Shown here: positions 1-9,163 of the stretch, piece after piece
Numbering within the stretch: the stretch's first letter is position 1
Layout: each line of letters begins with the position of its first letter
Assembly (NCBI GenBank): GCA_023382265.1
Contig: JAMCPX010000011.1
Span: forward strand, 1-60,244
Length of the DNA stretch: 60,244 nt
DNA from: Deltaproteobacteria bacterium
GTDB lineage: Bacteria > JAMCPX01
Direction: 5' to 3'
Notes under the pieces: generated by a model
What the model saw: the letters and a program-made list of their open reading frames with translations, nothing else
Told to the model about the DNA's origin: nothing
Databases searched by the model: none
Position numbers and translations under genes: made by a program

Positions 1-399
1 ACTACAGACGTAAAGATTTTACAGAAGAATGGCAATACATGGACTGTAAGTTACAAAATAGAATTTAAGTTTTCCATAATTTCAGAGCGTGCAGACTATA
101 CATTAAAACAGGTCCTTAACCCTCCTAATAGTGTTACATGGACACGTATAAGCGGAAATCTTAAGGACGTAACCGGTTCATGGCATCTGATCTCAATAGA
201 TAACGGAACAAGGACAATTGGTTTTTACAGGGTTTATACGGATGTTGGGTCAATAAGCTTCCTTTTAAAGTATCTGCTCAAAAAACAACCGACACTCGGG
301 ACAGCGATAGCTACTTCTTCTGTACTTGTTTATACAAAAGCTATACAAAAATGGGTAGATAGTGTAAATAAAGAGCAACATGCTACAATAAACCAATAA
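1..399 (+). CDS. SRPBCC-like protein, C-terminal part (truncated by window edge)
   Basis: The first reading frame is open from base 1 to a TAA at 397-399, giving 132 residues with no start inside the window. The translation has the alternating beta pattern of START/polyketide-cyclase-like (SRPBCC) proteins: a DVTGSWHL stretch near residue 59, then FYRVYTDVGS, then a long C-terminal amphipathic helix. These proteins form a helix-grip pocket for lipids or other hydrophobic ligands. The ligand cannot be told from the sequence. The family call rests on the fold-like pattern only and is moderate; coding itself is well supported by the open frame. About 255 bases separate it from accA. Confidence 0.5.
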   Translation, partial: TTDVKILQKNGNTWTVSYKIEFKFSIISERADYTLKQVLNPPNSVTWTRISGNLKDVTGSWHLISIDNGTRTIGFYRVYTDVGSISFLLKYLLKKQPTLGTAIATSSVLVYTKAIQKWVDSVNKEQHATINQ

Positions 400-654
400 C
401 CGAAAGATGCATTCGGGAATAAGAAAGTTTGTGTAGTTAGTGAAAAAACTCGTTATACTGTGTCATATAAGGTGATTCTTCTAAAAAATGCAGCTGGGTT
501 TTATACAAAATTCGATGCTGAATTGCGGAAAAGGATAAACGCATACTCCAAAAGGTGGGAGATAGGGGTTTGTCCTTGACAGGCTGACATTCCCATTGCA
601 TTTTCGGGCTAAGGAGTTGACGTACGTAAATCAGAGTGTTATTAATTATGGAAT

Positions 655-1611
655 ATGATCCATCAACCTCTTGATTTTGAGAAACCAATTCATGAGTTAG
701 AGAAAAAGATAGAAGAATTCAAACAGTTGTCTTCAGCAGAAGGCATAGAGCTTTCTGACGAGATAGAGAAACTTGAAAAAAAGTTAAAGAAATTGCGTGA
801 GGACATTTTTAACAATCTTGACGCATGGAAGATTGTTCAGCTGTCAAGACATCAGGAAAGGCCGTACACATGGGATTATATTTATCTGATATTCGATGAG
901 TTTGTTGAGTTACACGGCGACAGGCTGTTCAGGGATGATACAGCTATGGTAACAGGCATAGGGACCATTGCTGGTATGAGGGTGGTTTTGATAGGTGAAC
1001 AAAAGGGCAGGGGATCAAAAGAGCGGATGTATAGAAACTTTGGTATGCCGCATCCGGAAGGTTATAGAAAGGCAATTCGGATAATGAAGCTTGCAGAAAA
1101 ATTTCAAATACCTATCATCACGATTATCGATACCCCAGGCGCTTATCCGGGTATAGGTGCGGAAGAAAGGGGACAGGCAGATGCCATATCTTCTTCTATA
1201 TTAACAATGTCAGGGATCAGAGTTCCAACGGTTGGTTGTATTATAGGGGAAGGAAGTAGCGGCGGCGCACTCGCCATTGGACTTGTTGACAGATTGTTAA
1301 TGCTTGAGTATGCTATATATTCTGTAATCTCTCCTGAAGGTTGTGCTGCAATACTCTGGAAAGATAAAGCAAGGACTTCGCAAGCTGCAGAAACATTAAA
1401 ATTAACATCGGATGAGTTAAAAAAAGCAGGCATTATAGATGAGATACTTAAAGAGCCTCCTGGCGGGGCACATACTGATTATAAACAAATGGCACAGACA
1501 ATCAAGGATGCATTGATTAAGCATACCAAGGAACTTAGCTCTATGCCTGTAAATGAACTTGTGGAAAATAGATATAAGAGATATAGGGCTGTAGGGGTAT
1601 TTAAAGAATGA
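655..1611 (+). CDS. accA: Acetyl-CoA carboxylase carboxyltransferase subunit alpha
   Basis: 318 residues, the normal length for AccA. With AccD it transfers the carboxyl group from biotin on AccB to acetyl-CoA, giving malonyl-CoA for fatty-acid synthesis in the cytoplasm. Visible are an N-terminal coiled helix region (residues 10-55), the GDRLFRDD stretch near residue 93, the PHPEGYRKA and DTPGAYPGIGAEERGQ motifs (about 137-175) and the oxyanion-loop GEGSSGGALAIG near 199. The ATG at 655 follows an in-frame TAA at 643-645, so no longer start exists. No Shine-Dalgarno sequence precedes it. TTGACG (616-621) and TATTAA (640-645), 18 bases apart, could start a nearly leaderless transcript, but this is weak. 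gspL follows after 4 bases. Confidence 0.97.
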   Translation: MIHQPLDFEKPIHELEKKIEEFKQLSSAEGIELSDEIEKLEKKLKKLREDIFNNLDAWKIVQLSRHQERPYTWDYIYLIFDEFVELHGDRLFRDDTAMVTGIGTIAGMRVVLIGEQKGRGSKERMYRNFGMPHPEGYRKAIRIMKLAEKFQIPIITIIDTPGAYPGIGAEERGQADAISSSILTMSGIRVPTVGCIIGEGSSGGALAIGLVDRLLMLEYAIYSVISPEGCAAILWKDKARTSQAAETLKLTSDELKKAGIIDEILKEPPGGAHTDYKQMAQTIKDALIKHTKELSSMPVNELVENRYKRYRAVGVFKE

Positions 1612-1615
1612 AGGT

Positions 1616-3067
1616 ATGAGTAATATCTTAGGTATAGACATAGGTGCGTATTCTGTTAAGGCAGTTGGTTTAAAAACAACATTAAGGAATGTTGAACTTG
1701 TTATGGCTAAGGAGTTGATTCTGCCTCAGCCAAACAACTTAATGTCTGAAGAAAACATAAACAGTATTAAAGATTTCTTTAATATTGAAGGGCTTAAAAC
1801 TTATGAAATCATTGTTGGCATACCATCTTACAATATTTCTACCCATATTGTTAATATCCCGTTTAAGGAAGATAAGTTAATAAAACAAGCCATAGGTCCT
1901 GAGCTTGAAAATGTAAGTCCATTCAGTCTTGAAGAATCGATAATGGATTATACGATTCTTAATAAGAATAGTGATGGGGCAAGTGCGATTACATTTTCAG
2001 CAAACAGCGGTTTACTTAAACAGTTTCTTGAAACATTATTCCATGCCGGTATCGATCCAAATGTGATTGATGTAAATCATTGTGCCTATTCAAACCTGAC
2101 AACCTATATTAAAGTACAAGAACCTTTTGTTGTTATAGATGTTGGGCAGATGCACACATCTTTATCTTTTATAAATGAACTGGGTGTATTTGTTACAAGA
2201 GATATAAAAATTGGCGCATCCATGCTGGATATGTCTAATGACAATGAGCCGATAAATGATGCAAAGCTATTAAACCTTGTTAAAGCTATTGAGCATGCGG
2301 TAAATATGGCTGAAAAACATTTTAATATAACAGTTCAAACAGCCATATTTGCAGGGAGATTTGCAGACAAGGAACTTACGTTTGGAAAACATCTTGGTGT
2401 ACCGGCGTATTCCTTACCATTAAACGATATCGCGAGCGCAATAATTGGAGAAAACATATCAATTGAATCTAAATATACGCTTGCCTTTGCTTATGCCGCC
2501 AGGAATATAATGAAGAAACCACGTAACATTATAAATTTAAGACAGCATACATTTCAATTTAAGCGGGCGATTGAGCAAATAAGGGGCAGAATGATTACCA
2601 CTATCTCAATAGCTGCGGTTTTAATAGCCATATTAATTACCAGTATATCCTACAGCTATATAAGCCTGAAACACCAGAGAAATCTTTTATATAACAAACT
2701 AAACCGGATCTTTACCGATGCTTTCCCTGATCAATTATCAATGGGTGATCCAATTGGAGCAATGAAGAGTCTTGTTTCAAAAGAAGCTAAAAAAGCAGAA
2801 AATGCTACATCGGCTATTCCTATGATAGAATTATTAAGGGAGATCAGTAATGGTATACCCAAAAATGTCAAGGTTGATGTTCGGGATTTATCGGTGGATC
2901 CAGAACAAATAACATTAAGAGGAAAGGTTAACAGTATAGATGCGGTTGATAAGATTGTTGCCGGAATAAAGGGCTTCAGCACCATAAAAGATGTAGAGGT
3001 TGTGGATACGAGGAAATCCGCGGATCAAAATGGTTTTGATTTCCAATTAAAAATAATACTCAAATGA
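1616..3067 (+). CDS. gspL: Type II secretion protein GspL (PilM-like plus PilN-like)
   Basis: 483 residues. The N-terminal half begins ILGIDIGAYSVKAVGL, an actin-like ASKHA fold as in PilM and the cytoplasmic part of GspL. One transmembrane helix lies at about 325-347 (TTISIAAVLIAILITSIS), followed by a periplasmic PilN/ferredoxin-like domain to the end. This bipartite layout is that of GspL, the inner-membrane platform protein that links the secretion ATPase GspE to GspM. The SD is GAAGG just before the ATG, and the gene overlaps gspM by 4 bases. A fused PilM-PilN of a type IV pilus would look similar; the GspM- and GspN-like genes that follow favour type II secretion. Confidence 0.8.
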   Translation: MSNILGIDIGAYSVKAVGLKTTLRNVELVMAKELILPQPNNLMSEENINSIKDFFNIEGLKTYEIIVGIPSYNISTHIVNIPFKEDKLIKQAIGPELENVSPFSLEESIMDYTILNKNSDGASAITFSANSGLLKQFLETLFHAGIDPNVIDVNHCAYSNLTTYIKVQEPFVVIDVGQMHTSLSFINELGVFVTRDIKIGASMLDMSNDNEPINDAKLLNLVKAIEHAVNMAEKHFNITVQTAIFAGRFADKELTFGKHLGVPAYSLPLNDIASAIIGENISIESKYTLAFAYAARNIMKKPRNIINLRQHTFQFKRAIEQIRGRMITTISIAAVLIAILITSISYSYISLKHQRNLLYNKLNRIFTDAFPDQLSMGDPIGAMKSLVSKEAKKAENATSAIPMIELLREISNGIPKNVKVDVRDLSVDPEQITLRGKVNSIDAVDKIVAGIKGFSTIKDVEVVDTRKSADQNGFDFQLKIILK

Positions 3068-3618
3068 ATATAAAAATATTTAAAAATCTGAATATACTTT
3101 CTGCTCTTAAAAAGTCATTTTCAAATCTCAATACAAGAGAGAAAGGACTTGCGATATTGGCGATTGTGGTATTTATCGTTGTTATGCTTGATGTGCTTTT
3201 GATAACGCCGTTATATAAAAATAGTGAGAGGATGAAAAAAGAAATAAAAGATTACAAATCGGAACTTGTGCAGATGGAACGGCTATACGATGAGCACTTA
3301 AGATATAAGGCTGTTCTGCGCGGGAATGAGGGATTACCGGCTGATTTTTCTATAATGACTTATCTTGAGGGTATTGCCAATACGGTTGGTGTTTCTTATG
3401 ACTCCGTTCAACCAAGAACTTCCGCCGATAACAGCTATTCTTATATTGATATACGGCTGAAAAAAATAACCCTTTATCAGCTTACAAACCTTTTATACAG
3501 TATAGAAATAGGAGGCAAATATCCATTAAGAGTAAAAAAACTTGATATTAGAACATCCTATGAAAACAAATCGTTGCTGGATGTTGGTATGCAGATTGTT
3601 ATATCGGGCAAAGTTTAA
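3064..3618 (+). CDS. gspM: Type II secretion protein GspM (PilO-like)
   Basis: 184 residues with a short cytoplasmic start, one transmembrane helix (about residues 28-50, GLAILAIVVFIVVMLDVLL), a coiled segment (55-80) and a periplasmic ferredoxin-like domain. This is the layout of GspM/PilO, the partner of GspL in the inner-membrane platform of the secretion machine. The ATG overlaps the gspL stop (ATGA), indicating translational coupling. Sequence similarity in this family is low, so the call depends on topology, size and position between GspL-like and GspN-like genes. Confidence 0.7.
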   Translation: MNIKIFKNLNILSALKKSFSNLNTREKGLAILAIVVFIVVMLDVLLITPLYKNSERMKKEIKDYKSELVQMERLYDEHLRYKAVLRGNEGLPADFSIMTYLEGIANTVGVSYDSVQPRTSADNSYSYIDIRLKKITLYQLTNLLYSIEIGGKYPLRVKKLDIRTSYENKSLLDVGMQIVISGKV

Positions 3619-3630
3619 TTAATTAAGCTC

Positions 3631-4548
3631 ATGATCACTTCTTTTTTTAAATCAATATGGAATGGTATTATAGACCGCAAATGGATACTTTTAAAGTTTG
3701 CCGGATACAGCTTCTTTGTTATAATATTTTATATCCTGTTCTTATGGTTTCTTTTTCCTTACAATGAACTTGTAGCAAAGTTAACCAATAGCCTGGGTAA
3801 CAGCACAACTATGGAAGTAAGTGTCAAAAATGCAAAAGGTGCATTCCCGATAGGATTAAAACTGGAGGATGTTACTTTAATAGTTACCAAAGGAAAGAAA
3901 GCAAATCATATATTTAATGCAAAACAGATTATTTTAAAACCCAGCATAATATCCATATTTAAGGGCTGGATCTCTTTAAATACAAATGCAAGTCTTTATA
4001 ATGGGGATGTCAATATGGGGTTTGGACTTAAAAAGGATAAGTTTTATCTTAACGGTGTGATCAAAAACATATCTATCGGGGATTATTCTGTATTAAAAGA
4101 TATGTATGGATTAAATATGAACGGTACGGTAAATGCGAAATTGGATATAACGGGTTCACTTAATAACATACAGGCTGATAATGGTAATGTCTTTTTAAGC
4201 ATGAGAGATGTTAATCTTGAACCGTCAACTATAATGGGGATATTAACGATCCCGAAGATAAGTTTTGGTGAAATAAAAATACCGCTTTTCATAAAAAATG
4301 GAGAGGTACATATAGAGGACGCGTCTCAAACGAGTAATGATATAAACTCACAGCTTAATGGAAGCATAATACTTGGATATCCATTAGTTGACAGCATGCT
4401 TAATATACAGCTAAAATTTAATCCAACCCCCGGTACAGAAAAAAATATAAAGAATGCGGTGCCTATTTTTATGCTTAAAAGAGATGTAACCGGTTACTAC
4501 AATGTATCTATTAAAGGGAATCTGAACATGCCGAGGTTTGAACAATGA
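3631..4548 (+). CDS. gspN: Type II secretion protein GspN-like
   Basis: 305 residues with one N-terminal transmembrane helix (about 20-45) and a long beta-rich extracytoplasmic domain with repeated 'GDV/GEV' strands, as in GspN and AsmA-like proteins. GspN is an accessory protein found in some type II systems, often placed after L and M in deltaproteobacterial clusters. No clear SD is seen before the ATG at 3631, which lies 12 bases after gspM. The other secretion genes (gspD, E, F, G) are not in the window, so this L-M-N set is detached from them. An AsmA-like protein is the alternative. Confidence 0.65.
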   Translation: MITSFFKSIWNGIIDRKWILLKFAGYSFFVIIFYILFLWFLFPYNELVAKLTNSLGNSTTMEVSVKNAKGAFPIGLKLEDVTLIVTKGKKANHIFNAKQIILKPSIISIFKGWISLNTNASLYNGDVNMGFGLKKDKFYLNGVIKNISIGDYSVLKDMYGLNMNGTVNAKLDITGSLNNIQADNGNVFLSMRDVNLEPSTIMGILTIPKISFGEIKIPLFIKNGEVHIEDASQTSNDINSQLNGSIILGYPLVDSMLNIQLKFNPTPGTEKNIKNAVPIFMLKRDVTGYYNVSIKGNLNMPRFEQ

Positions 4549-4584
4549 GAAAAATAAACTATTGTTGTAACATTAACACTAATA

Positions 4585-4647
4585 GATGCTTCACTTCGTT
4601 CAGAATGACAACTTCTATTTTTGTCATTCTGAGTATAGCGAAGAATC
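4585..4647. repeat. Imperfect inverted repeat with 27-base arms (REP/MITE-like)
   Basis: The left arm (4585-4611) ends CAGAATGACAA and the right arm (4621-4647) begins TTGTCATTCTGAG, separated by 9 bases. The arms match except in their centre. The motif 'cttcg..cagaatgac / gtcattctgag..cgaagaatc' is a very common dispersed intergenic palindrome in bacterial genomes (established knowledge). Here it lies between gspN and the true signal-peptide start of the subtilase, inside an open frame, so a naive gene call would translate it. Confidence 0.75.
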
Positions 4648-4703
4648 TGTTTCATAACACTAGAAGGAAAAACGCCTTTCTACGTTTATTGAATATAGAA
4701 GTG

Positions 4704-7136
4704 ATGATATTTGTTCTATCCATATTTTCAACAGCCACACCACTGTATGCATGGAGCAAGGTAGACCCATTCCTTATGGGCGTTTACAATGCAGTTAATA
4801 ATGCCAATGCTAATCCTTCATTCTCCCTACTTTCAAGCTCTATGTTTGCAGGGAAGTCCATTACTATCTCAGCGTCAGGCCAGACAATGGTCAATGTATT
4901 GATAAGGGCATCAGTCCCCGGTGATGTAAAAAGATTTATAGAAAATAATGGCGGTATGACAGGTACATCTATTGATGGTATCATAACGGCAACAATACCT
5001 TTATCAATGGTTCCAGAGCTTGTATCAAGACATGATATTACAAAAATAAGCCTTTCAAAGCAATTGCATCTTTTGCTTGATAAGAGTGTGCCTGCTGTGT
5101 ATGGCAACATCGTGCATGCCGGTACCGGACTGCCGCGACCGTATACAGGCAGGGATGTAATTGTAGGCATTGTTGATACAGGGCTTGATCTGACACACGC
5201 GGATCTGCACTACCCCGACGGCAGTACAAAAGTGATAGCATTATGGGATCAAACGTCTGTAAACCCGAAATATCCCGCACCGCAGGGATATTCGTACGGC
5301 AGTGAATATACAGGTTATGAAATTAATCAGGGTCTATGTAATGAGCAGGATACAGTTGGTCATGGAACACATGTTGCCGGCATTATAGCAAGCAGTAACC
5401 CAGTTTACACAGGCATGGCGCCTGATGCAATGCTCGTTATTGTAAAAACAGATTTAAATGAAGCGCATGTACTTGATGGGATTAATTATGTATTTTCCCT
5501 TGCATCGCAGTATCATGTACCCGCTGTTGTAAACTTGAGTCTTGGTGCACAGATCGGACCTCATGATGATTCAACCAGCTTTGAACAGGCTTTAGACTCA
5601 CTTGTACAACAGGCGCCTGCCAGGGCTGTTGCTGTTGCAGCAGGCAACGACGGGGGTAACCCGGTGCACCTTGGATTTACAATGCCTGCGAGTGCATCGT
5701 ACGCATCATATTTTTCGGTGGTAACAAACAGTGCAAATCCCGGCAGCTCAGTTATAGATCTATGGTATACTACTCCAAGCCCTGATCTTTCTTTCGCACT
5801 CGGTGTGATTGATCTATCTGGAAATATTCTTACGGAGACATCATTTGTTTTACCTAAACAATCATTGTCCGATACATTAATTAATATTAGCAATGGAAGC
5901 GATTATGGGTGCTCAAGTATAGATGCTACAAATACAGGCTCTGGTGGAACAAATGAGAACGAGGTTGTACTTAGTATTACAAATAATTGTAATACAGGAA
6001 TAGACCTTACGCAATCCTTATACATTTATAGATATGCAATCTTTATTCAAAATAACGATACTAAAGCTCAGGCGTTCAATGGATGGCTTGCAACGGACAA
6101 CAGTGCTTTTGATACACAAACAACCATACCTTCAATAGCAGGATATACTGTAACGCAGGGAGATACATCCGATACCGTCTCCTTTCCTGCAACGGCAAGG
6201 TATGCTATTGCCGTTGGTTCTTTTGTTACAAAACAATATTGGTTATCAAATCAAACAGCCGGAAGTTCATGCCCAACTGCACCATGCCGCTATGGATTTA
6301 CTGATACCATGCCAATAGGTGATTTATCATTTTTTTCAAGTATAGGACCTACACCCGCTCCATCAGTTACGGGGCAGAAACCAAATCTTACAGCACCTGG
6401 TGAGGTTATAGTATCGGCACTGTCTACACAGGCATCATTTGATCCAAGTCTGATTACACCCGATGGATCGCATGTTGTATTAAGAGGAACGAGCATGGCT
6501 TCACCTCACGTTACCGGCGCAATAGCATTGCTGTTTGATAGAAATGATGCATTGGATATAACAGAAACAATGGCATTACTTGAAACAACCGCATCGCAGG
6601 ATTCAACTACAGGTACGGTTCCAAATAACAACTGGGGGTTTGGTAAATTAAATGCACTTCAGCTTGTCGAATCAATTACACCGACTGCAGTAAATACAAC
6701 GCCACCTGCGGTATCCAGCGTAACAGGGATAGCAACAGGTCCATCTTCTGCCCAGATAAGCTGGTCAACAGATGAACTCAGTACAAGCTATGTTAAATAC
6801 TGGAATGCATCAAACCCCGGTTCAGCTATTTCTACAGGTACAACAACTATGACAGAATCCCATATTGTTAATTTTTCCAACCTTAGTGCAAATACCAATT
6901 ATGCGTATCAGGTTATCTCAATTGATCCGGTTGGAAATATTGCTGTTTATCCATCACCAAACGCTGCACAAACTCTATCATTTACAACACCTTCTGCAGG
7001 AACTTCTTCTAATGGGTGCATGTGTGAACAGTCTAATGGTTTCAATCCTGGTGATGCATTACCCGTTATCATTTTAATGTCGGCTTGGCTTATACTTTTC
7101 ATCAGCGTAAGAAAGAAAAATAAGTTTTATCATTGA
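4704..7136 (+). CDS. Secreted subtilisin-family serine protease with C-terminal anchor
   Basis: 810 residues from the ATG at 4704 (GTG at 4701 also possible). This start is chosen because it gives a clean signal peptide (MIFVLSIFSTATPLYAWS); the frame is open back to 4545, but that part translates a palindromic repeat. The S8 catalytic triad is complete: Asp158 in VDTGLD, His220 in GHGTHVAG, Ser597 in GTSMASPHVTG. A large insert lies between His and Ser. A fibronectin-III-like domain follows (about 675-760). The tail has Cys-Met-Cys, a hydrophobic helix and RKKNK at the very end, like tripartite sorting signals. It probably acts outside the cell, and the gspL-M-N genes upstream suggest, but do not prove, type II export. 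Confidence 0.9.
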   Translation: MIFVLSIFSTATPLYAWSKVDPFLMGVYNAVNNANANPSFSLLSSSMFAGKSITISASGQTMVNVLIRASVPGDVKRFIENNGGMTGTSIDGIITATIPLSMVPELVSRHDITKISLSKQLHLLLDKSVPAVYGNIVHAGTGLPRPYTGRDVIVGIVDTGLDLTHADLHYPDGSTKVIALWDQTSVNPKYPAPQGYSYGSEYTGYEINQGLCNEQDTVGHGTHVAGIIASSNPVYTGMAPDAMLVIVKTDLNEAHVLDGINYVFSLASQYHVPAVVNLSLGAQIGPHDDSTSFEQALDSLVQQAPARAVAVAAGNDGGNPVHLGFTMPASASYASYFSVVTNSANPGSSVIDLWYTTPSPDLSFALGVIDLSGNILTETSFVLPKQSLSDTLINISNGSDYGCSSIDATNTGSGGTNENEVVLSITNNCNTGIDLTQSLYIYRYAIFIQNNDTKAQAFNGWLATDNSAFDTQTTIPSIAGYTVTQGDTSDTVSFPATARYAIAVGSFVTKQYWLSNQTAGSSCPTAPCRYGFTDTMPIGDLSFFSSIGPTPAPSVTGQKPNLTAPGEVIVSALSTQASFDPSLITPDGSHVVLRGTSMASPHVTGAIALLFDRNDALDITETMALLETTASQDSTTGTVPNNNWGFGKLNALQLVESITPTAVNTTPPAVSSVTGIATGPSSAQISWSTDELSTSYVKYWNASNPGSAISTGTTTMTESHIVNFSNLSANTNYAYQVISIDPVGNIAVYPSPNAAQTLSFTTPSAGTSSNGCMCEQSNGFNPGDALPVIILMSAWLILFISVRKKNKFYH

Positions 7137-7137
7137 C

Positions 7138-7166
7138 TTGACGTGTTATAATTGTTAGAGTATACT
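7138..7166 (+). promoter_or_regulatory. Sigma70-type promoter of rpsU-dnaG-rpoD
   Basis: TTGACG (7138-7143), a 17-base spacer and TATACT (7161-7166) match the sigma70 consensus closely. Transcription would start near 7173, giving a leader of about 29 bases with AAAGGAGG (7183-7190) before the rpsU ATG. The -35 box starts right after the subtilase stop codon. The spacing and the operon it precedes make this the best promoter candidate in the window. Confidence 0.75.
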
Positions 7167-7201
7167 TTAGTGTTCCGAAAAGAAAGGAGGGACGTTCCTT
7201 A

Positions 7202-7402
7202 ATGACAAGTATTATATTAAAAGACGGCGAAAACTTTGAACAGGCTTACAGAAGGTTTAAAAAGCTTGTTGAAAAAGCAGGTATACAGGCAGAACTCAGA
7301 AAACGAGAATACTATGAGAAGCCGAGTGAAGAAAGAAAGAGGAAAGAACTTGCCTCTAAAAAACGCGTGTATAAGAAATTAAGAAGATTATCCACTATGT
7401 AA
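7202..7402 (+). CDS. rpsU: 30S ribosomal protein bS21
   Basis: 66 residues, highly basic, with the typical S21 pattern: an N-terminal strand ([19 protein letters not shown]) then a long basic helix ending [12 protein letters not shown]21 binds the 30S platform and helps mRNA start-site pairing. A strong AAAGGAGG SD lies 11 bases upstream. It is first in the conserved macromolecular-synthesis order rpsU-dnaG-rpoD, with 9 bases to dnaG. Confidence 0.95.
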   Translation: MTSIILKDGENFEQAYRRFKKLVEKAGIQAELRKREYYEKPSEERKRKELASKKRVYKKLRRLSTM

Positions 7403-7411
7403 TGTTGTATA

Positions 7412-9163
7412 ATGAACCGTATTGCAGGGGATCAAATAGAAGAAATAAAAAGCCGTGTAAGCATAGTAGATGTAATAGGGCAGTATGTAAGTCTTAAAAA
7501 AAAGGGGGCACACTTTGTAGGGTTGTGCCCTTTTCATAATGAAAAAACCCCGTCATTTACAGTAAATGAAGAAAAAGGGGTTTTCCATTGCTTTGGTTGT
7601 GGTGCAGGGGGAGATGTCTTCACCTTTCTTATGAAGATTAAAGGTGCAGATTTTAATGAAGTTTTAATATACCTTGCGGGAATTTCGGGTGTTTCTCTCG
7701 TAAACATTAACAAGAATAAGGATGTACCGGGCTATTACGAAATAAATAAAATGTCTGCAGATTATTTTAGAGAATTGCTGTTGTCTGATTCTGAGGGTAA
7801 AAAGGCTTTAGAGTATCTTAAAACCGAGAGAAAACTTAGTATGCAGACAATAAACGATTATAATATCGGTTATGCATCAAAAAGCTGGGATGTACTTTTA
7901 TCCTTTTTAAAGGCACGGAATGTGTCTTTAAATTCTGCTTTTGATATCGGACTTATAATAAAAAAGCAAAAAACGGATGGCTATTATGATAGGTTCAGAG
8001 GTAGAATAATGTTCCCTATAAACGATGTAAGGGGACACATAATAGCATTTAGCGGGAGGACTTTTTATAATGAAGAGCCCAAATACCTTAATTCTCCTGA
8101 TTCTACTATTTACAAAAAAGGTATGACGCTGTATGGAATTGATGTTGCAAGGGCAGAGGCTTCAAAAAAGGGTTTTATTATATTTGTAGAAGGATTTTTA
8201 GATGCAATCGTTATGCACCAGTATGGATTTAAAAATACGGTTGCCACAGCAGGAACTGCTGTAAGCACGTTTCACATAAATACTGTATCAAAACTTGTAA
8301 GAGACGGTGTGTTTATCTTTGACGGTGATGAGGCGGGTGAAAAGGCAAGCATCAGAGCGCTTGACATAATTATTGATTCACCTATTGAAGGGAGGATAGT
8401 AAGGTTGCCAGAAGGTTATGATCCTGATACCTATTTACAGAAATATGGTAAAGACAGTATGGATAATCTTGTAAATAATGCCGGGTCGTTATTTGAATTT
8501 TATGTTAAAAAAAGGCTTGAACAATCGGGGAAAAATACGGCTAACAGACTAAAAGTTCTGGATGAAATCGTTTCAATAATACAGAAGATAAAAACCTATC
8601 CAATAAAGCAGGAGCTTTATATTAAAAAGCTTGAAGAATTATCGGGCATATTGGGTACAACTATAAAGAAGTCTTTTAAAAAAGATACTATAAATAACAC
8701 AAGGAAAGGTCTTCCATCAGGACGGAGTAGTGATTATATTAAAGATGCCGAGCTTACGCTTCTGGCAATAGTGGTTGAACATCCTGGAATAGTACATAAA
8801 CTGTTTAATGACGGTATAGTTAAGATGTTAACAGATCCCTATGTAGCCAGTTCAATAAGTCATATAAATACTTTATATGAAAACGGTGTAAGAGATATAA
8901 AGACTGAGTTCTTTCACAGTCAAAAAGAAGAAAAAGTAAACTCGGTGGTCTCGGTGGCAATGCTAAAAGAGCTAAAGGAGTCTGATATTGAAGAATTGCT
9001 TGAAAAATCTTTAAAAAAGATTATTAAAACATTTTACGTTGATGAGCAAAAACAGCTTTCCATAGAAATCGGTAAGGCTACTTTAAATGGCAATAGTGAT
9101 ATCTTAAATGAGTTATTAAAGAAAAAAAAGGAGTTGGCAGTTATTCAAAGGCAATTTTTATGA
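7412..9163 (+). CDS. dnaG: DNA primase
   Basis: 583 residues, the usual primase size. It makes RNA primers for replication. The N-terminal CHC2 zinc finger is complete (Cys39, His42, Cys60, Cys63). The central TOPRIM fold shows VEGFLDAI (Glu near 260) and [10 protein letters not shown] (Asp residues near 305) for metal binding. The C-terminal part from about 445 is the more variable helicase-binding region. The gene lies 9 bases after rpsU and its stop overlaps the rpoD start (ATGA), so the two are translationally coupled. Confidence 0.97.
   Translation: MNRIAGDQIEEIKSRVSIVDVIGQYVSLKKKGAHFVGLCPFHNEKTPSFTVNEEKGVFHCFGCGAGGDVFTFLMKIKGADFNEVLIYLAGISGVSLVNINKNKDVPGYYEINKMSADYFRELLLSDSEGKKALEYLKTERKLSMQTINDYNIGYASKSWDVLLSFLKARNVSLNSAFDIGLIIKKQKTDGYYDRFRGRIMFPINDVRGHIIAFSGRTFYNEEPKYLNSPDSTIYKKGMTLYGIDVARAEASKKGFIIFVEGFLDAIVMHQYGFKNTVATAGTAVSTFHINTVSKLVRDGVFIFDGDEAGEKASIRALDIIIDSPIEGRIVRLPEGYDPDTYLQKYGKDSMDNLVNNAGSLFEFYVKKRLEQSGKNTANRLKVLDEIVSIIQKIKTYPIKQELYIKKLEELSGILGTTIKKSFKKDTINNTRKGLPSGRSSDYIKDAELTLLAIVVEHPGIVHKLFNDGIVKMLTDPYVASSISHINTLYENGVRDIKTEFFHSQKEEKVNSVVSVAMLKELKESDIEELLEKSLKKIIKTFYVDEQKQLSIEIGKATLNGNSDILNELLKKKKELAVIQRQFL

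Noticed and set aside
437-688. 83-codon minus-strand frame before accA
   Set aside because: It overlaps the accA start, has no ribosome site and looks like random composition.
7133-7152. TTGACT and TATAAT near the subtilase stop
   Set aside because: The two boxes are only 8 bases apart; the overlapping TTGACG-N17-TATACT pair is correctly spaced.
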